Positions 41,639 through 46,480 of a DNA stretch of 64,000 nt are shown piece by piece. The notes under the pieces are model-generated. The model saw only the letters and a list, made by a program, of their open reading frames with translations. It searched no databases and was not told where the DNA came from. Numbering within the stretch: the stretch's first letter is position 1; each line of letters begins with the position of its first letter. The translations under genes were made by a program, and so were the position numbers. Source of the stretch: Timema cristinae (Eukaryota; Arthropoda; Insecta; Phasmatodea; Timematidae); the NCBI GenBank assembly GCA_039000515.1, contig JBCFYV010000100.1, forward strand, positions 56,481,433 through 56,545,432, given 5' to 3'.

Positions 41639-43245
41639 GTGGCACCTAAGTTACTGAGCATCTTTATATCAACAATTTAATAACAAGTACGCGTATAACC
41701 CGAACAGGTAATAATAATGATATCATGTAAGATTTTAATTATATATTATATTAAAATTAATTGATTGATTGCACATGGGAGGGTAGGCTTCAATAATATG
41801 TTTATAATTAGTTGTGTGTTTTAAATATAATTTTGCAAGGTTTAAGTTCATAAAGCGTACAGTTGTAATGGACAATATGGTAAACCTCCTCTTTGAGTTT
41901 TGATGAAAATCTATAAATTTTATATAAAAATAGAATATTTCTGGAGCAGACACAGCTTAACTTTTAGGCAGTTGTGTACAGGCAAAAAATGGGTTAATAA
42001 AGCTACACAATTGCCAAATTAAAAAAATACTAATATACTAAAACACCTATTATATTTACTCATAATAATTAGATAACATAAAAAAATTAGATTAAATTAA
42101 TTAAAATTAGATAACTATAATCTTTTGTGTTATATAATTTAAAAAAAAATTTTTTTTAACCTAACCTTCAAAGTCTATTCAAATTTAACTATAATATAAT
42201 TTAGAGGGATTAATACATTTAGAGACTAGTTTTTTCCATGCAAGGTGGTCATATGTGTATTCTGATGCACATTTTAATCATTTAATTATTTAACTAGGCC
42301 CTAGCTAATCAAAATGTTTTAATGGGCGACTCTTTTTGTGAGTCTTATCCGGAATATAAGATTTTTTTTTGTAAAGATTATTTTCTTAAAAGGAACCATA
42401 ATGTTTTCTACCCAGCCTATCACTCCGCTAGACCTAAATGTTGTTTTGAAGTTAATGTAGATATAATACCAAAAATTTCAAGATTTGTCAACATGACACC
42501 ATTTTCTTACAGGTTCAATGAGTCATCAGATTTTGTTTAGCCTAAAAATCAAACTTTGTTTTAATTTAATTATTTATGAATCGAAATATAATTTTTTTTA
42601 AGTATTTTTGCAGATAAAATAAGCTCAGAAAATATCAAATGTAAGCCTTATTATAAACATCTCAAGGTCTAAGTGTATTTTTTCATGGAACTCTTTACTT
42701 GCTTGAGCATTTTTGATTATTTTCAAAGTAGCTAAGCTGATTGATTTGTTCATATTAAACTTATAAGATATTTTACTCCTTTAAGTTAAACCCATTTGGA
42801 ATTTCACTATAACTTGTTTTTTCGTTAATTTAAAGATTCGTTCATATTCATACTAGATTTACATATTATCCATAAGTTCAACCAAAATATAGACTACGCG
42901 ATACTACTCCTAAGTATTTATTTTTTAGATAAATTCTACATTTGGTTGTTTACAAAATAATTAATATAGGCTAGATAGGCCTTTTGAATTAATCTGGCTA
43001 TAAAATGAAATGAAAATTTAATGTCAATACAGAGGCTATAAAAAAGTGAAGGGCATTTAAGAAAAAAGTAATAGTATATTATGAGAGAATTCCGTTTGAA
43101 ATAAAATCAAACCTAACTTAAAATAGGTACAAATTAAAATATTGGCTAGCCTAAGAACGGACACAAAACAAACTGACAGGAGTGATTGCATAGGCAAATT
43201 AGTTTTTATCTTACCTTGATTCCCTTGTCCTTTCATCCGCTGCAT
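17228..43245 (-). CDS. Ythdf: YTHDF family N6-methyladenosine reader, whole gene (four coding exons)
   Basis: Coding exons are 43245-43215, 34716-34646, 33371-31635 and 17278-17228 (31+71+1737+51 nt, 630 codons with stop, 629 residues). Family knowledge: cytoplasmic YTHDF proteins bind m6A in mRNA through the YTH domain and control decay or translation. Seen here: an N-terminus with KGQGNQ, like vertebrate KGQGNK; a long Gly/Pro/Gln-rich disordered region; [10 protein letters not shown] near the middle; and a YTH domain at about residues 426-575. The cage tryptophans expected from the family are present (IWCST about 448, VWSQ about 504, KWKG about 509). Introns 1 (8.5 kb) and 3 (14.4 kb) are packed with transposons; intron 2 is 1.3 kb. 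All donors are GT and acceptors AG, with matching phases. Arthropods usually carry one YTHDF gene. I am confident of identity and exon joins. Confidence 0.93.
17386..17514 (-). repeat. SINE-A body, inverted and truncated
   Basis: AGTTAGGGATGAGGAAGATA and GGAAGAAGAGTGGAAACAGT are the reverse complement of the SINE-A body. The head is missing, and it abuts a plus-strand SINE-A at 17519. Confidence 0.6.
17519..17710 (+). repeat. SINE-A 5' part, interrupted by a DNA element
   Basis: CCGACCCGCCTCGGTGGCGT head, GGTTTGAATCTCGATCGGGT B-box region and GTGTAATTAATACTTA tail start. The tail resumes at about 18483 with GTGTATGATTTGAAATGGTA and GTAAGACGTGGTGCTAAAT. Confidence 0.8.
17711..18482. mobile_element. 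Non-autonomous TIR element inserted in a SINE
   Basis: The insert of about 770 bp splits a SINE-A tail. Its left end GGTTTTATGACTATCGGGAG resembles the inverted right end GGTCTTAAGACTCCTGGATA. Sub-terminal words such as CAGATAAAA and AGATAGCTATCTG recur in both orientations. A TTAA-like duplication at the insertion point would suggest a piggyBac-type target but is imperfect. There is no transposase frame. Confidence 0.6.
18483..18527 (+). repeat. SINE-A 3' tail, continuation of the copy at 17519
   Basis: GTAAGACGTGGTGCTAAAT completes the SINE tail after the inserted element. Confidence 0.7.
18531..18627 (-). repeat. SINE-A head fragment, inverted
   Basis: GGGATTCGAACCCCAATCTC and AACCATGTGGCCACCAAAGT are the reverse complements of the B and A boxes. 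Confidence 0.7.
18725..18860 (+). repeat. SINE-D, tRNA-headed
   Basis: TTGGCTCAGTTGGTAGCATG (A box), TCCTGGGTTAATTCCCGGCG (B box), then a body with GTTGATAAATTAATGGTGG. The head is close to a tRNA, but the anticodon arm is degenerate and a SINE-like body follows. Confidence 0.6.
18861..19982. other. YTHDF intron 3, no feature recognised
   Basis: AT-rich sequence. No coding exon and no assignable repeat. Confidence 0.45.
19983..20088 (-). repeat. SINE-A fragment, inverted
   Basis: GGGTGGGAAAACATTTAGGA and TAAACCTCGATCTCCCCACC match the SINE-A body and B-box region in reverse complement. Confidence 0.6.
20304..20459 (-). pseudogene. LINE reverse transcriptase C-terminal relic
   Basis: On the minus strand the peptide [19 protein letters not shown] and the following basic stretch ([16 protein letters not shown]) match the RLRWxGHVxR motif near the C-terminus of many non-LTR retrotransposon reverse transcriptases. 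It is continuous with the 62-bp array to its right, whose unit encodes the same motif. It is a short relic; the clade is not assigned. Confidence 0.6.
20460..20830 (-). repeat. 62-bp tandem array from a LINE C-terminus
   Basis: Six units. The word ATGTACTCC recurs at 20511, 20570, 20632, 20694, 20756 and 20815, a spacing of 62 with two 59-bp variants. On the minus strand each unit covers the [10 protein letters not shown] codons. Neither 62 nor 59 is a multiple of three, so the array breaks the frame and is not a protein repeat. Confidence 0.9.
20985..21105 (-). repeat. 37-bp tandem repeat, three copies
   Basis: The reverse complement of the unit GTGTAAGAGACCTGCTATGG with GTTGTTCTATAG. The same unit is tandemly repeated at 56812-57031 and 59735-59950 in plus orientation. 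Between this array and the 62-bp array lies sequence shared with 59960-60140 (CTTGAAGTGTAAGGAAGT), so all parts belong to one mobile repeat. Confidence 0.85.
21106..21823. other. YTHDF intron 3, no feature recognised
   Basis: Contains a G-rich tract at about 21292-21309 (GGGGGGGAGGGGGGGGG), otherwise AT-rich. Confidence 0.45.
21824..22092 (+). repeat. SINE-B, full-length copy
   Basis: Head GTGACCTGGTGGTCTAAGGG (A box) and GGGGTTCAATCCTCGGTCCC (B box). Body CACCTCTGACAAGACATCTT, TCCACCGTGGTTCGGATCCC. Tail CATTAGCGTAAGTGCG, ACCCAAATGGGTAGTAAAAA, then a TAA-rich run. The tail is the same module found at the end of SINE-A. Confidence 0.8.
22260..22264 (+). mobile_element. First 5 bp of a CAGGGTGTC TIR element, split by the gypsy element
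   Basis: CAGGG here and GGGTGTCTAATGAG after 30047 join as CAGGGTGTCTAATGAG, the family's terminal sequence seen at 13346. The gypsy element inserted within the terminal inverted repeat. Confidence 0.6.
22265..23568 (+). repeat. 5' LTR of the gypsy element
   Basis: Starts with the small palindrome TGTGACGTTGTCACA. A TATA-like GTATATAACGG lies near 22627 and AATAAAATAAA near 23488. Within it a unit of about 35 bp with CGCCATCTT is duplicated in tandem (about 22906-22972); that word matches the YY1/Pho core. Confidence 0.93.
23569..23625 (+). promoter_or_regulatory. Leader after the 5' LTR; no canonical primer-binding site
   Basis: No TGG-initiated tRNA complement follows the LTR. Instead a perfect 9-bp hairpin (CAACTCTGC, loop TCTC, GCAGAGTTG) lies 15 bases after the LTR end. 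TGGGGCACTTAATAGGG begins about 40 bases after it. How minus-strand synthesis is primed is unclear. Confidence 0.5.
23731..24321 (+). pseudogene. gag: gag N-terminal part (gypsy)
   Basis: The best start is the ATG at 23731, in a strong context (GTGACCATGG); an in-frame ATG at 23710 is weaker. It encodes about 196 residues: an N-terminal SAP-like helix pair ([16 protein letters not shown]), a proline-rich linker ([13 protein letters not shown]) and the start of a capsid-like region. It ends at a TGA at 24319-24321. The capsid homology continues in the -1 frame from 24318, so the ORF is broken inside the capsid domain. No slippery heptamer is present at this break, so it is most simply a mutation or sequencing error. 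Confidence 0.8.
24318..24767 (+). CDS. gag: gag C-terminal part with zinc knuckle (gypsy)
   Basis: Continues capsid-like helices ([19 protein letters not shown]), then a basic linker and one CX2CX4HX4C knuckle ([14 protein letters not shown]) that binds packaged RNA in this family. It ends at TAG 24765-24767, six bases after the GGGAAAC heptamer used for entry into pol. The first codon given is only the frame limit, not a real start. Confidence 0.8.
   Translation: MRDFILSITEAAQVLNSGLGESEIVDIILENVSPLTRRHFVFTCKPCTVLELFSLASSIENSLLAEQEYLSVHAPAALNRRRTGSTPEPMNTALSLAPVLPGDRDANTPRDNFRPSGSDNRAPRDLSRMRCFRCRRLGHVQRQCRSGNL
24752..27862 (+). CDS. pol: gypsy pol polyprotein (protease, RT, RNase H, integrase)
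   Basis: Open from 24752, in the -1 frame relative to gag, and so most likely made as a frameshift fusion. Counting from the in-frame GTG at 24794, the order is: aspartic protease with DTGAS at about 28; reverse transcriptase with YLDD at 335-338; RNase H with HVDAS (Asp 484) and YTDN; zinc-binding HHCC ([10 protein letters not shown]...CEPC); and integrase triad Asp 754, Asp 814, Glu 849 (35 residues between the last two). The RT motif [10 protein letters not shown] departs from the usual DLKSGYHQ. There are no internal stops. The C-terminus ends soon after a GDIVV chromatin-type module. No envelope gene follows. Confidence 0.95.
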   Translation: MGKLIGRARSRGPVVPTCIKPRAPTPVVQIQVAQNYCVALLDTGASHSFICREFLRQLEGKTKIDYRSIGPKIYAVANGQTILVDCKVVLSIKIERFAWKRPFFVMPELPFDVILGTDFMFETGVKLDLRRLGISFSFEPSLFIPFCVGHHPRRLFPIVEEREAIDRLIARFPDVITDRWGKCDILPYDIVAQDHIPVRSGPYSCAPPKLEIFRNLIMDLERKEVIRPSKSPYASPAFIIPRKGHGHRLIVDYRKLNKKIVFDPYPMPSIESAFQHLGGAKYYSLIDLNASFLQCALSESSKKFTAFITPWQVYEFNRVPLGISCGGQALSRVLDHILADLKYKFVFNYLDDICVYSKSFDDHLRHVEVVLRRLREAGLTVNPEKVTWAKRSIPYLGYIISEGNLLVDPDRVKPILDFPAPKNIKGVLRFLGMCAYYARFIPNFSDLANPLNSLKKKGATFIWGSAQQQAFVALKRHLVSPAVLRMPDFSLPFQLHVDASSVALGAVLSQTTSEGSRPVAFASRTLSPAERKYSIYEKECLSCIFGIDKFADYLELRQFELYTDNMALSWMWNHPKQLGKIGRWVWKLSRFKFTTHHVAGKLNVVADALSRMCEDKEPVGECKEDGSLFVIHTIPESFISIKDHQLMDPCCRQIVDRIKRGERIGNYEIFKDLLVVRVKGRIRYFVPEKLRPMLLKYFHDSLFGGHCGVLKTERKISKEFFWPLMPRDVRDWVRKCEPCQLAKPARNSKIGFHSADVAKQPWEKVFVDFVGPLTRSTQGNTSILVAMDAFSKFVILIPLRNMKARTTVNALCRRVWAILGTPRVIVSDNGPCFRSKAFGDMCFSWGIRHVTTSPYNPSPNHVERFNRNLNVALTIFHHLDHTHWDQDLDVLNIAFNAAFHESVKATPSSILLNRDLNHPLLFNWDIDPLLNDAGDCSYEKKCEVAFSNLLKSQRKVAATYNRGRIPVPFKLGDIVVCKCFPLSSAADKSSAKMAYKWSGPWSIERFLTPVSVLLKEVSDPSLTRRAHVSHLKAAGK
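24755..24816 (+). promoter_or_regulatory. gag-pol -1 ribosomal frameshift signal with candidate pseudoknot
   Basis: The slippery heptamer G GGA AAC is in gag phase at 24755-24761. After a 5-nt spacer, GGGCGCG (24767-24773) can pair with CGTGCCC (24793-24799; one G-U). The loop word CGTGGT (24782-24787) can pair with ACCACG (24811-24816), giving an H-type pseudoknot. The heptamer and spacing match known retroviral and gypsy signals; activity is inferred. Confidence 0.75.
27863..28742 (+). other. gypsy 3' non-coding region and polypurine tract
   Basis: No envelope-like frame with signal peptide or membrane span was seen. The polypurine tract AAGGGGGGAC at 28731-28740 is two bases before the 3' LTR. 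Confidence 0.7.
28743..30046 (+). repeat. 3' LTR of the gypsy element
   Basis: Same length and, by eye, same sequence as 22265-23568, offset 6478. Followed by AGGG, the probable target duplication. Confidence 0.93.
30047..30413 (+). mobile_element. CAGGGTGTC TIR element, main part
   Basis: Begins GGGTGTCTAATGAGTTGG. Its right end read inverted is CAAGGTATCTACTGGGTCAC, a diverged match to the left TIR. The 5' part is collinear with 13346-13480. No transposase frame. Confidence 0.6.
30414..30984. other. YTHDF intron 3, AT-rich
   Basis: Another inverted CAGGGTGT-like end (GAACACCCTG) sits at 30761-30770, preceded by CCCGACTTTTCTC, the style of the right ends at 33686 and 34384. Its partner end was not found. 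Confidence 0.4.
30985..31351. mobile_element. Foldback element with arms of about 180 bp
   Basis: Left arm CTAGTGAGCGTGAGTTTAGG and right arm (inverted) CTAGTGAGCGCGAGTTTAGT. The inner halves are almost perfectly complementary (ATGCTAATCTCAACAGTTGT pairs with ACAACTGTTGAGATTAGCAT), with a short loop near 31164-31174. There is almost no unpaired spacer. A diverged single arm of the same family appears at about 55375-55500 and 58315-58440. It lies in YTHDF intron 3. Confidence 0.9.
31635..33371 (-). CDS. Ythdf: YTHDF main exon with the YTH domain
   Basis: 579 codons between acceptor CTTGTTGTATTCCAG and donor CAGAAG then GTATGTG. Residues 35-613 of the protein: [13 protein letters not shown] near the start, a long low-complexity Gly/Pro/His-rich segment, [24 protein letters not shown], then the YTH domain ([18 protein letters not shown] ... 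QDKWKG ... [19 protein letters not shown]) and the helix HYEKRQEEE. The reading frame continues a few codons past the donor to a stop in the intron (VCVS), so intron retention would give a protein lacking the RGG tail. Confidence 0.95.
33520..33686 (-). mobile_element. CAGGGTGTC TIR element, one end only
   Basis: TTGATGGTAGACACCCTG closes a stretch with repeated ATTCCC/CCCGA words (CAAATTCCCAAATTATTCCC), as in the full element at 33951-34384. The left end is missing or unrecognisable. It lies in YTHDF intron 2. Confidence 0.5.
33951..34384. mobile_element. CAGGGTGTC-type MITE, both ends
   Basis: Left end GGTGTGGTGTCTACTAAACT and right end GGATGGTAGACACCCTG form the TIR. The interior is rich in AATTCCCGACTAAAAAA, present as an internal tandem duplication at 34020-34070. 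No coding capacity. The class is probably hAT-like but is not proven. Confidence 0.65.
34646..34716 (-). CDS. Ythdf: YTHDF second coding exon
   Basis: Acceptor TTTGTTGTTGTGTAG and donor CACCAG then GTCTGT. It supplies 2 nt to complete a Val codon, then 23 codons: [19 protein letters not shown] and QHHQ. The sequence aligns with the VQNGSVHQKDGLNDDDFE region of vertebrate YTHDF2. Confidence 0.88.
34807..34925 (-). repeat. SINE-A fragment, inverted
   Basis: CCTGTTCAGGTTGTATACAT (tail), TTAGGGATGAGGAGAGTCGA and GTGTGGAGGAAGGGTGGAAA (body) in reverse complement. Head absent. Confidence 0.65.
34926..35480. other. YTHDF intron 1; unassigned repeat-like block
   Basis: 35220-35455 is less AT-rich (CACGAGGACCAATGAGGAAC, ATGACAGCCTCTATCCGAAA) and resembles a dispersed insect repeat, but I cannot assign a family. 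Confidence 0.35.
35500..36200 (-). pseudogene. CR1/Jockey-type LINE reverse transcriptase relic
   Basis: In broken minus-strand frames the order of motifs is RT-like: a [19 protein letters not shown] segment near 36180-36120, then [18 protein letters not shown], then [20 protein letters not shown] and SSRFLFLKD ending near 35760. These match the thumb and C-terminal region of CR1/Jockey-clade LINE polymerases (LPxxxR..L...L.LP.FDYCD). Several stops and frame changes show it is dead. Confidence 0.7.
36312..36596 (-). repeat. SINE-B, near full-length
   Basis: In plus-strand order: TTATTAGCACCGCGTCTTAC (tail), CACAAGATGTCTTGTCAGAG (body), CCGAGGACTGAACCCCGGAC (B box), CCAGGTCACC (head). Orientation minus. 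Confidence 0.85.
36648..36726 (-). repeat. SINE-B head, second partial copy
   Basis: TTGTGCCGGGACCGAGGATT through ACCACCAGGTCACC repeats the SINE-B head just 50 bp after the previous copy. Body and tail are absent. Confidence 0.75.
36727..37161. other. YTHDF intron 1, no feature recognised
   Basis: AT-rich, no frame or repeat identified. Confidence 0.45.
37162..37472 (+). repeat. Truncated 5' LTR of the deleted gypsy element
   Basis: About 311 bp matching 39502-39812 almost exactly, from TGTACTG to CCCATTCTCCTCATCT, then homology stops at the deletion joint. Confidence 0.88.
37474..38178 (+). pseudogene. pol: gypsy pol remnant: integrase core and C-terminus
   Basis: 234 open codons ending in a natural TAA. 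Contains the second integrase Asp ([10 protein letters not shown]) and the catalytic Glu ([14 protein letters not shown]), then the helix-rich region ([12 protein letters not shown]) and a GDRVLFRL module. The first catalytic Asp, zinc finger, RT, RNase H and protease are all absent through deletion. The sequence is close to the integrase of the element at 22265 (shared ERFNRNL and NNMCF/DMCF words), so both are related lineages. Confidence 0.88.
38179..39501 (+). other. 3' non-coding region of the deleted gypsy element
   Basis: No envelope frame. It closes with a polypurine tract at about 39489-39501 before the LTR. Confidence 0.6.
39502..40632 (+). repeat. 3' LTR of the deleted gypsy element
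   Basis: About 1131 bp, TGTACT to AGTACA. The right limit is set by the inverted terminal hexamer and is less certain than the left, because the other LTR is truncated. Confidence 0.7.
40799..41073 (-). repeat. SINE-B, near full-length
   Basis: ACCCGTTCGGGTTATACGCA (tail), GAAGGAAGGGTTTGGTAATC (body), CTAGACCACCAGGTCAC (head), minus orientation. Confidence 0.85.
41074..41544. other. YTHDF intron 1, no feature recognised
   Basis: AT-rich. No exon or repeat assigned. Confidence 0.4.
41545..41592 (-). repeat. SINE tail fragment plus ATT microsatellite
   Basis: TTAGCACCGCGTCTTACTAC and CGTTCGGGTTATACGCAC are the shared SINE-A/B tail. A pure (ATT)n run follows at 41596-41638. Confidence 0.75.
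41640..43214. other. YTHDF intron 1, proximal part, no feature recognised
   Basis: Strongly AT-rich. A 72-codon frame at 42322-42540 has no recognisable motif and no splice context, so it is not called. Confidence 0.4.
43215..43245 (-). CDS. Ythdf: YTHDF first coding exon
   Basis: ATG at 43245-43243, ten codons ([10 protein letters not shown]) and one base before the donor CAAG then GTAAGATAAA. Stops in frame just upstream (TGA and TAA words) fix this start. KGQGNQ aligns with the KGQGNK motif near the N-terminus of vertebrate YTHDF proteins, which supports an exon this small. It joins the second exon to give V-SNGPKD. Confidence 0.85.
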
Positions 43246-43564
43246 TATCACACGCGATTAGACATGGAAAAAATTAAAACATAACATTAGAAACGTTTAA
43301 AAATAAAAATCATAAACCACATTCCACAATCTAAACATAATTTGTACAACTACGCCCAACACAAAATTTCTTTCTCTACCTGATCTGACACGCCTGCTGA
43401 CATCACCTTTTATATGCACCCTACGTCCTTTCCCTGTCCAAGTCTTTCAAATAATACCCTTAGAAAAATAAATGTCAATCCTGATAAGTCTAATTTGTTA
43501 TAGGTCCACAAAATAATTAGTTAAAATAATATAAAACTTCACACACAAACTACTTCATTAAGAA

Positions 43565-43640
43565 ACAATGGCGGCCAAATCCAACTCCGAAAAGTTCACC
43601 GGATGCGCATGCGCAATTATTATTGAAGACGTCGGCTCAT
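43565..43640 (-). promoter_or_regulatory. Probable YTHDF promoter (NRF1, ETS, YY1 and CRE-like motifs)
   Basis: TGCGCATGCGCA (perfect NRF1 palindrome) at about 43604-43615, ACCGGATG (ETS core), AATGGCGGCC (inverted YY1 core) and AGACGTCGG (CRE half sites) cluster within 75 bp. They sit about 320 bp 5' of the ATG, typical of TATA-less housekeeping promoters. The assignment to YTHDF is by position. Confidence 0.5.
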
Positions 43641-44224
43641 GTAGACTCAGAAATGTCCTCAAATATATCTTTTAACAATTGGCTCATATATTTTAAAGCG
43701 TTTTTGAAACCTTATGTGATTAGTGTTCAAATCTTTGGAGATGAAAGTAAACTTGTGTATAGATAGATATACTAATAAAGATGTAATAATGCAATTAGGT
43801 ATATTTTTATTTGTTAAAGTTTATTTAAAAGGCGCACAGGAGATGCACGTTGAGGCATGCACCTGTACATGATTCAAAAATAGTTGCGCACCTAACTGCA
43901 AGAAGGCGCAAATATTCCCCATAATATTTGGAGATCGCGTTGCAACACTCTTACTTTACAGTCCCCTGAGAACGTTTGTTGGTACCGATATTTTAAACTA
44001 GTACATAAAACTCTGACAGCTGCCTCCTGTTGCCTAAAATTGAGAGTGACCACTAATCGTATACTTGCTAGTATGGCATCCCTAAATGTAGAATCTTACT
44101 TTTAAATGTGTGGTTCAACCATAGTTATCAAAATCACATGGGGACATTCTTGTGAAGTTCTTAAACAATCAACCCATATATAATCACGCCCTTCTTATAA
44201 TATTTCTGCACTTTGTGAACGTAT
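43641..44224. other. Upstream of YTHDF, no feature recognised
   Basis: No exon or repeat assigned. Confidence 0.4.
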
Positions 44225-44332
44225 TTATAGACACTGACTCATCCAGAAATCCCGATGTTTCTGTTTTTTTCTACTCCGTAAAATGACGATAGCTGTAGCA
44301 ACGCCAGCAACAAGTACTTCTCGCGATGACAT
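44225..44332 (-). pseudogene. Short frame resembling a HARBI1-type transposase N-terminus
   Basis: 35 codons from an ATG in good context (GAAATGTC): MSSREVLVAGVATAIVILRS then RKKQKHRDFWM. The pattern of an SREVL helix, Ala/Val-rich stretch, basic run and FW is the usual start of PIF/Harbinger HARBI1-like proteins in arthropods (commonly ...RRFWVHP). It stops soon after FW, so it is at best a truncated relic. A chance ORF cannot be excluded. Confidence 0.35.
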
Positions 44333-44944
44333 TTCTAAGTACACTGACTTCTGGAATGTGAGGTAAAAGTTAAAGCAGGTCGGAAAGAAATCACCTCCTC
44401 CCCAAATCGTATAAAATATCAAACCTATTGAAACCATACCTTAATGTTGTAAAGAATGACTGACTAACTCTTCCCTCATCCTATATCATGCACTATCTAA
44501 TCAATAACTCTTTTAACTCAGTTCTAGTGTGCAGAAAAGCAAGTAGCTTAAAATTGAAACTCTAGCGTAATTAGAGTACCAGGTTTGATATTATAACTAA
44601 TTATTTGTATTAAAATATGTTAGGCTCACGTACAGAATGCCCAAAATATATATTACTTTTATTGGGACAGTGCTATTTTGTATTAAAATTATAAATTTGT
44701 TAGTCAAAATGCTGTTGTTTCCTACAAGACCTATTTTTATTATTATAATCAGGATCTATTGATTAAAATTATTTTATAAACAACAAATACTATTAATAAA
44801 TTTATTATAAGTTAAAATCTTGATTAATTATAATCATTAAATTAATACTTGAAGGAACCTTATGAAATCCAATCATCTCCTCCAAAAGGAGACTTAGTCT
44901 TGTAGTTAAGTTTTACGCTAGGATTCTCTTGTAAGTATTGTTTT
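44333..44944. other. Intergenic, no feature recognised
   Basis: AT-rich sequence up to the copia target site. No frame or repeat assigned. Confidence 0.4.
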
Positions 44945-45181
44945 TGTTGGTTTTTGCAATAAAAAGGCACTTTTGGTTTCACAATTATTAGAGTTTATTC
45001 AAAACGTTGTTTAGCGATAGGAAGCGATACATTTTTACTTATTTAGTGCGTATGGTTGTTTACTTACAGTTGCCTTAGGGATTTTGATTTAACCATTGTT
45101 GGGGTGCTGCGTTAGCAAAGGATGAGAGATAAAAATTAAAAGTTATCAAATAATATAAAAAGATGTTAAAATACATCAACA
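44945..45181 (-). repeat. 3' LTR of the copia element
   Basis: 237 bp, TGTTGG to CATCAACA on the plus strand; identical by eye to 49317-49553. Confidence 0.95.
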
Positions 45182-45193
45182 CTCTCCCTTATT

Positions 45194-46480
45194 TTATAAC
45201 TTGTAAACTCCCATTTTGTTACATAAAAATTTAAAATGAACTGAAAACAATGGTTTTGTAAAAATGTCCGCGAGCTGATTTTGAGTGTCAACTTTTAAAA
45301 TGTTGATTTCCCCATCGGTGACCAATTCGCGAACAAAGAAGTGTCTGATCCGAATGTGTTTTGTTCTTCGATGAAACTCAGGATTTTGTGCAAGCCGGAT
45401 GGCTGCTTCGTTGTCAACTTGCAGAGTAGGTGTCGACTTCAGATGGCCAAGTTCGCTCAGAAGCCGCTTGGTCCACAGCATCTCTCTCGCAGCTTCACTG
45501 GCAGCTACGATTTCAGCTTCGGTTGTGGATATGGCAACAGAGGCTTGTCGCTGACTCATCCACGAAATAGGTGCCCCAGAGTACCGGCAGAGCACTCCTG
45601 AGGTAGAGCGTCCTGTAGTTAGGCAGCCACCATGATCTGCATCGCTGAAACAATCAAATACACCTTTTTCCAGGTTGGATTTGTAGATCAGTCCGTAGTC
45701 TGTCGTTCCTCTCAGATACCGCAGAATCCTTTTTACTTTCTGAACATCACGGTTGGTTGGATTTTCGAGGTTTCTGGACACCACGCTGACAGCATATGCG
45801 ATGTCTGGTCGTGTGCCGCACATCAAGAACATAAGTGCTCCAACAGCTTGTCTGTAGGGGAAGTCAGGATTTGGAGGACTTTCTTCTGCATCGTTGTCCT
45901 TGATAATTGGAGTAGATACAGTTTTGCAGTTGGTCATTTCAAATCTCTCGAGTATGGTCTCCGTGTAGTGTTTCTGGCTCACACTAATTGATCCGTCCTT
46001 TTCTCGGCTGATTTCCAATCCTAGAAAATAAGACGCCGGCATGGAGGTGATTTTGAACTCCTTTTTCAGATCGTTGATGAACTTCTGAAGTTCTTGCTCA
46101 TCTTCAGCTGCAATCAGTCCGTCGTCAACGTAAAGAACGAAAAACATCTTCTTCTGTCCTTTTCGTCTCACGAACAGACAGGGATCCGCTTTACTTCGCT
46201 TGAATCCCAAGCTGACGATGTAGTTGCTGAACTTTTTGTTCCAGCATCGAGGAGCTTGCTTCAGTCCATATAAGCTTTTCTTCAGGCAGCAAACCCGGTT
46301 GGATCCATCACTATGTCCTTCAGGTTGCTTCATGTAGATGGTTTCCTGGAGGTCACCATAGAGGAATGCTGTTGAGACGTCAATTTGTGCTAGTTTCATC
46401 TTCTCGTTGGCAGCAACACTGAGTAAAGTTCTTATAGTTGATGTTCTTGCAACTGGACTGAAGGTTTGATCGTAGTCCAC
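45194..46480 (-). CDS. pol: copia pol C-terminal part: RT and RNase H
   Basis: 428 codons from the frame limit at 46480; the homologous frame stays open further upstream to about 46590. RT motifs: YGLKQAPRCW at 71-80 and the catalytic LYVDDGL (YVDD 117-120). RNase H: FSDADHGG, TTEAEIVAASEA, VDNEAAIRLA and HIRIRHFFVRE. It ends at a natural stop just before the polypurine tract. It is separated from the upstream frame by a single-base phase change. Confidence 0.93.
   Translation of the reverse strand: MDYDQTFSPVARTSTIRTLLSVAANEKMKLAQIDVSTAFLYGDLQETIYMKQPEGHSDGSNRVCCLKKSLYGLKQAPRCWNKKFSNYIVSLGFKRSKADPCLFVRRKGQKKMFFVLYVDDGLIAAEDEQELQKFINDLKKEFKITSMPASYFLGLEISREKDGSISVSQKHYTETILERFEMTNCKTVSTPIIKDNDAEESPPNPDFPYRQAVGALMFLMCGTRPDIAYAVSVVSRNLENPTNRDVQKVKRILRYLRGTTDYGLIYKSNLEKGVFDCFSDADHGGCLTTGRSTSGVLCRYSGAPISWMSQRQASVAISTTEAEIVAASEAAREMLWTKRLLSELGHLKSTPTLQVDNEAAIRLAQNPEFHRRTKHIRIRHFFVRELVTDGEINILKVDTQNQLADIFTKPLFSVHFKFLCNKMGVYKL

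Noticed and set aside
42322..42540. 72-codon ORF in YTHDF intron 1
   Set aside because: No domain, no splice-site context, AT-rich surroundings; expected by chance.
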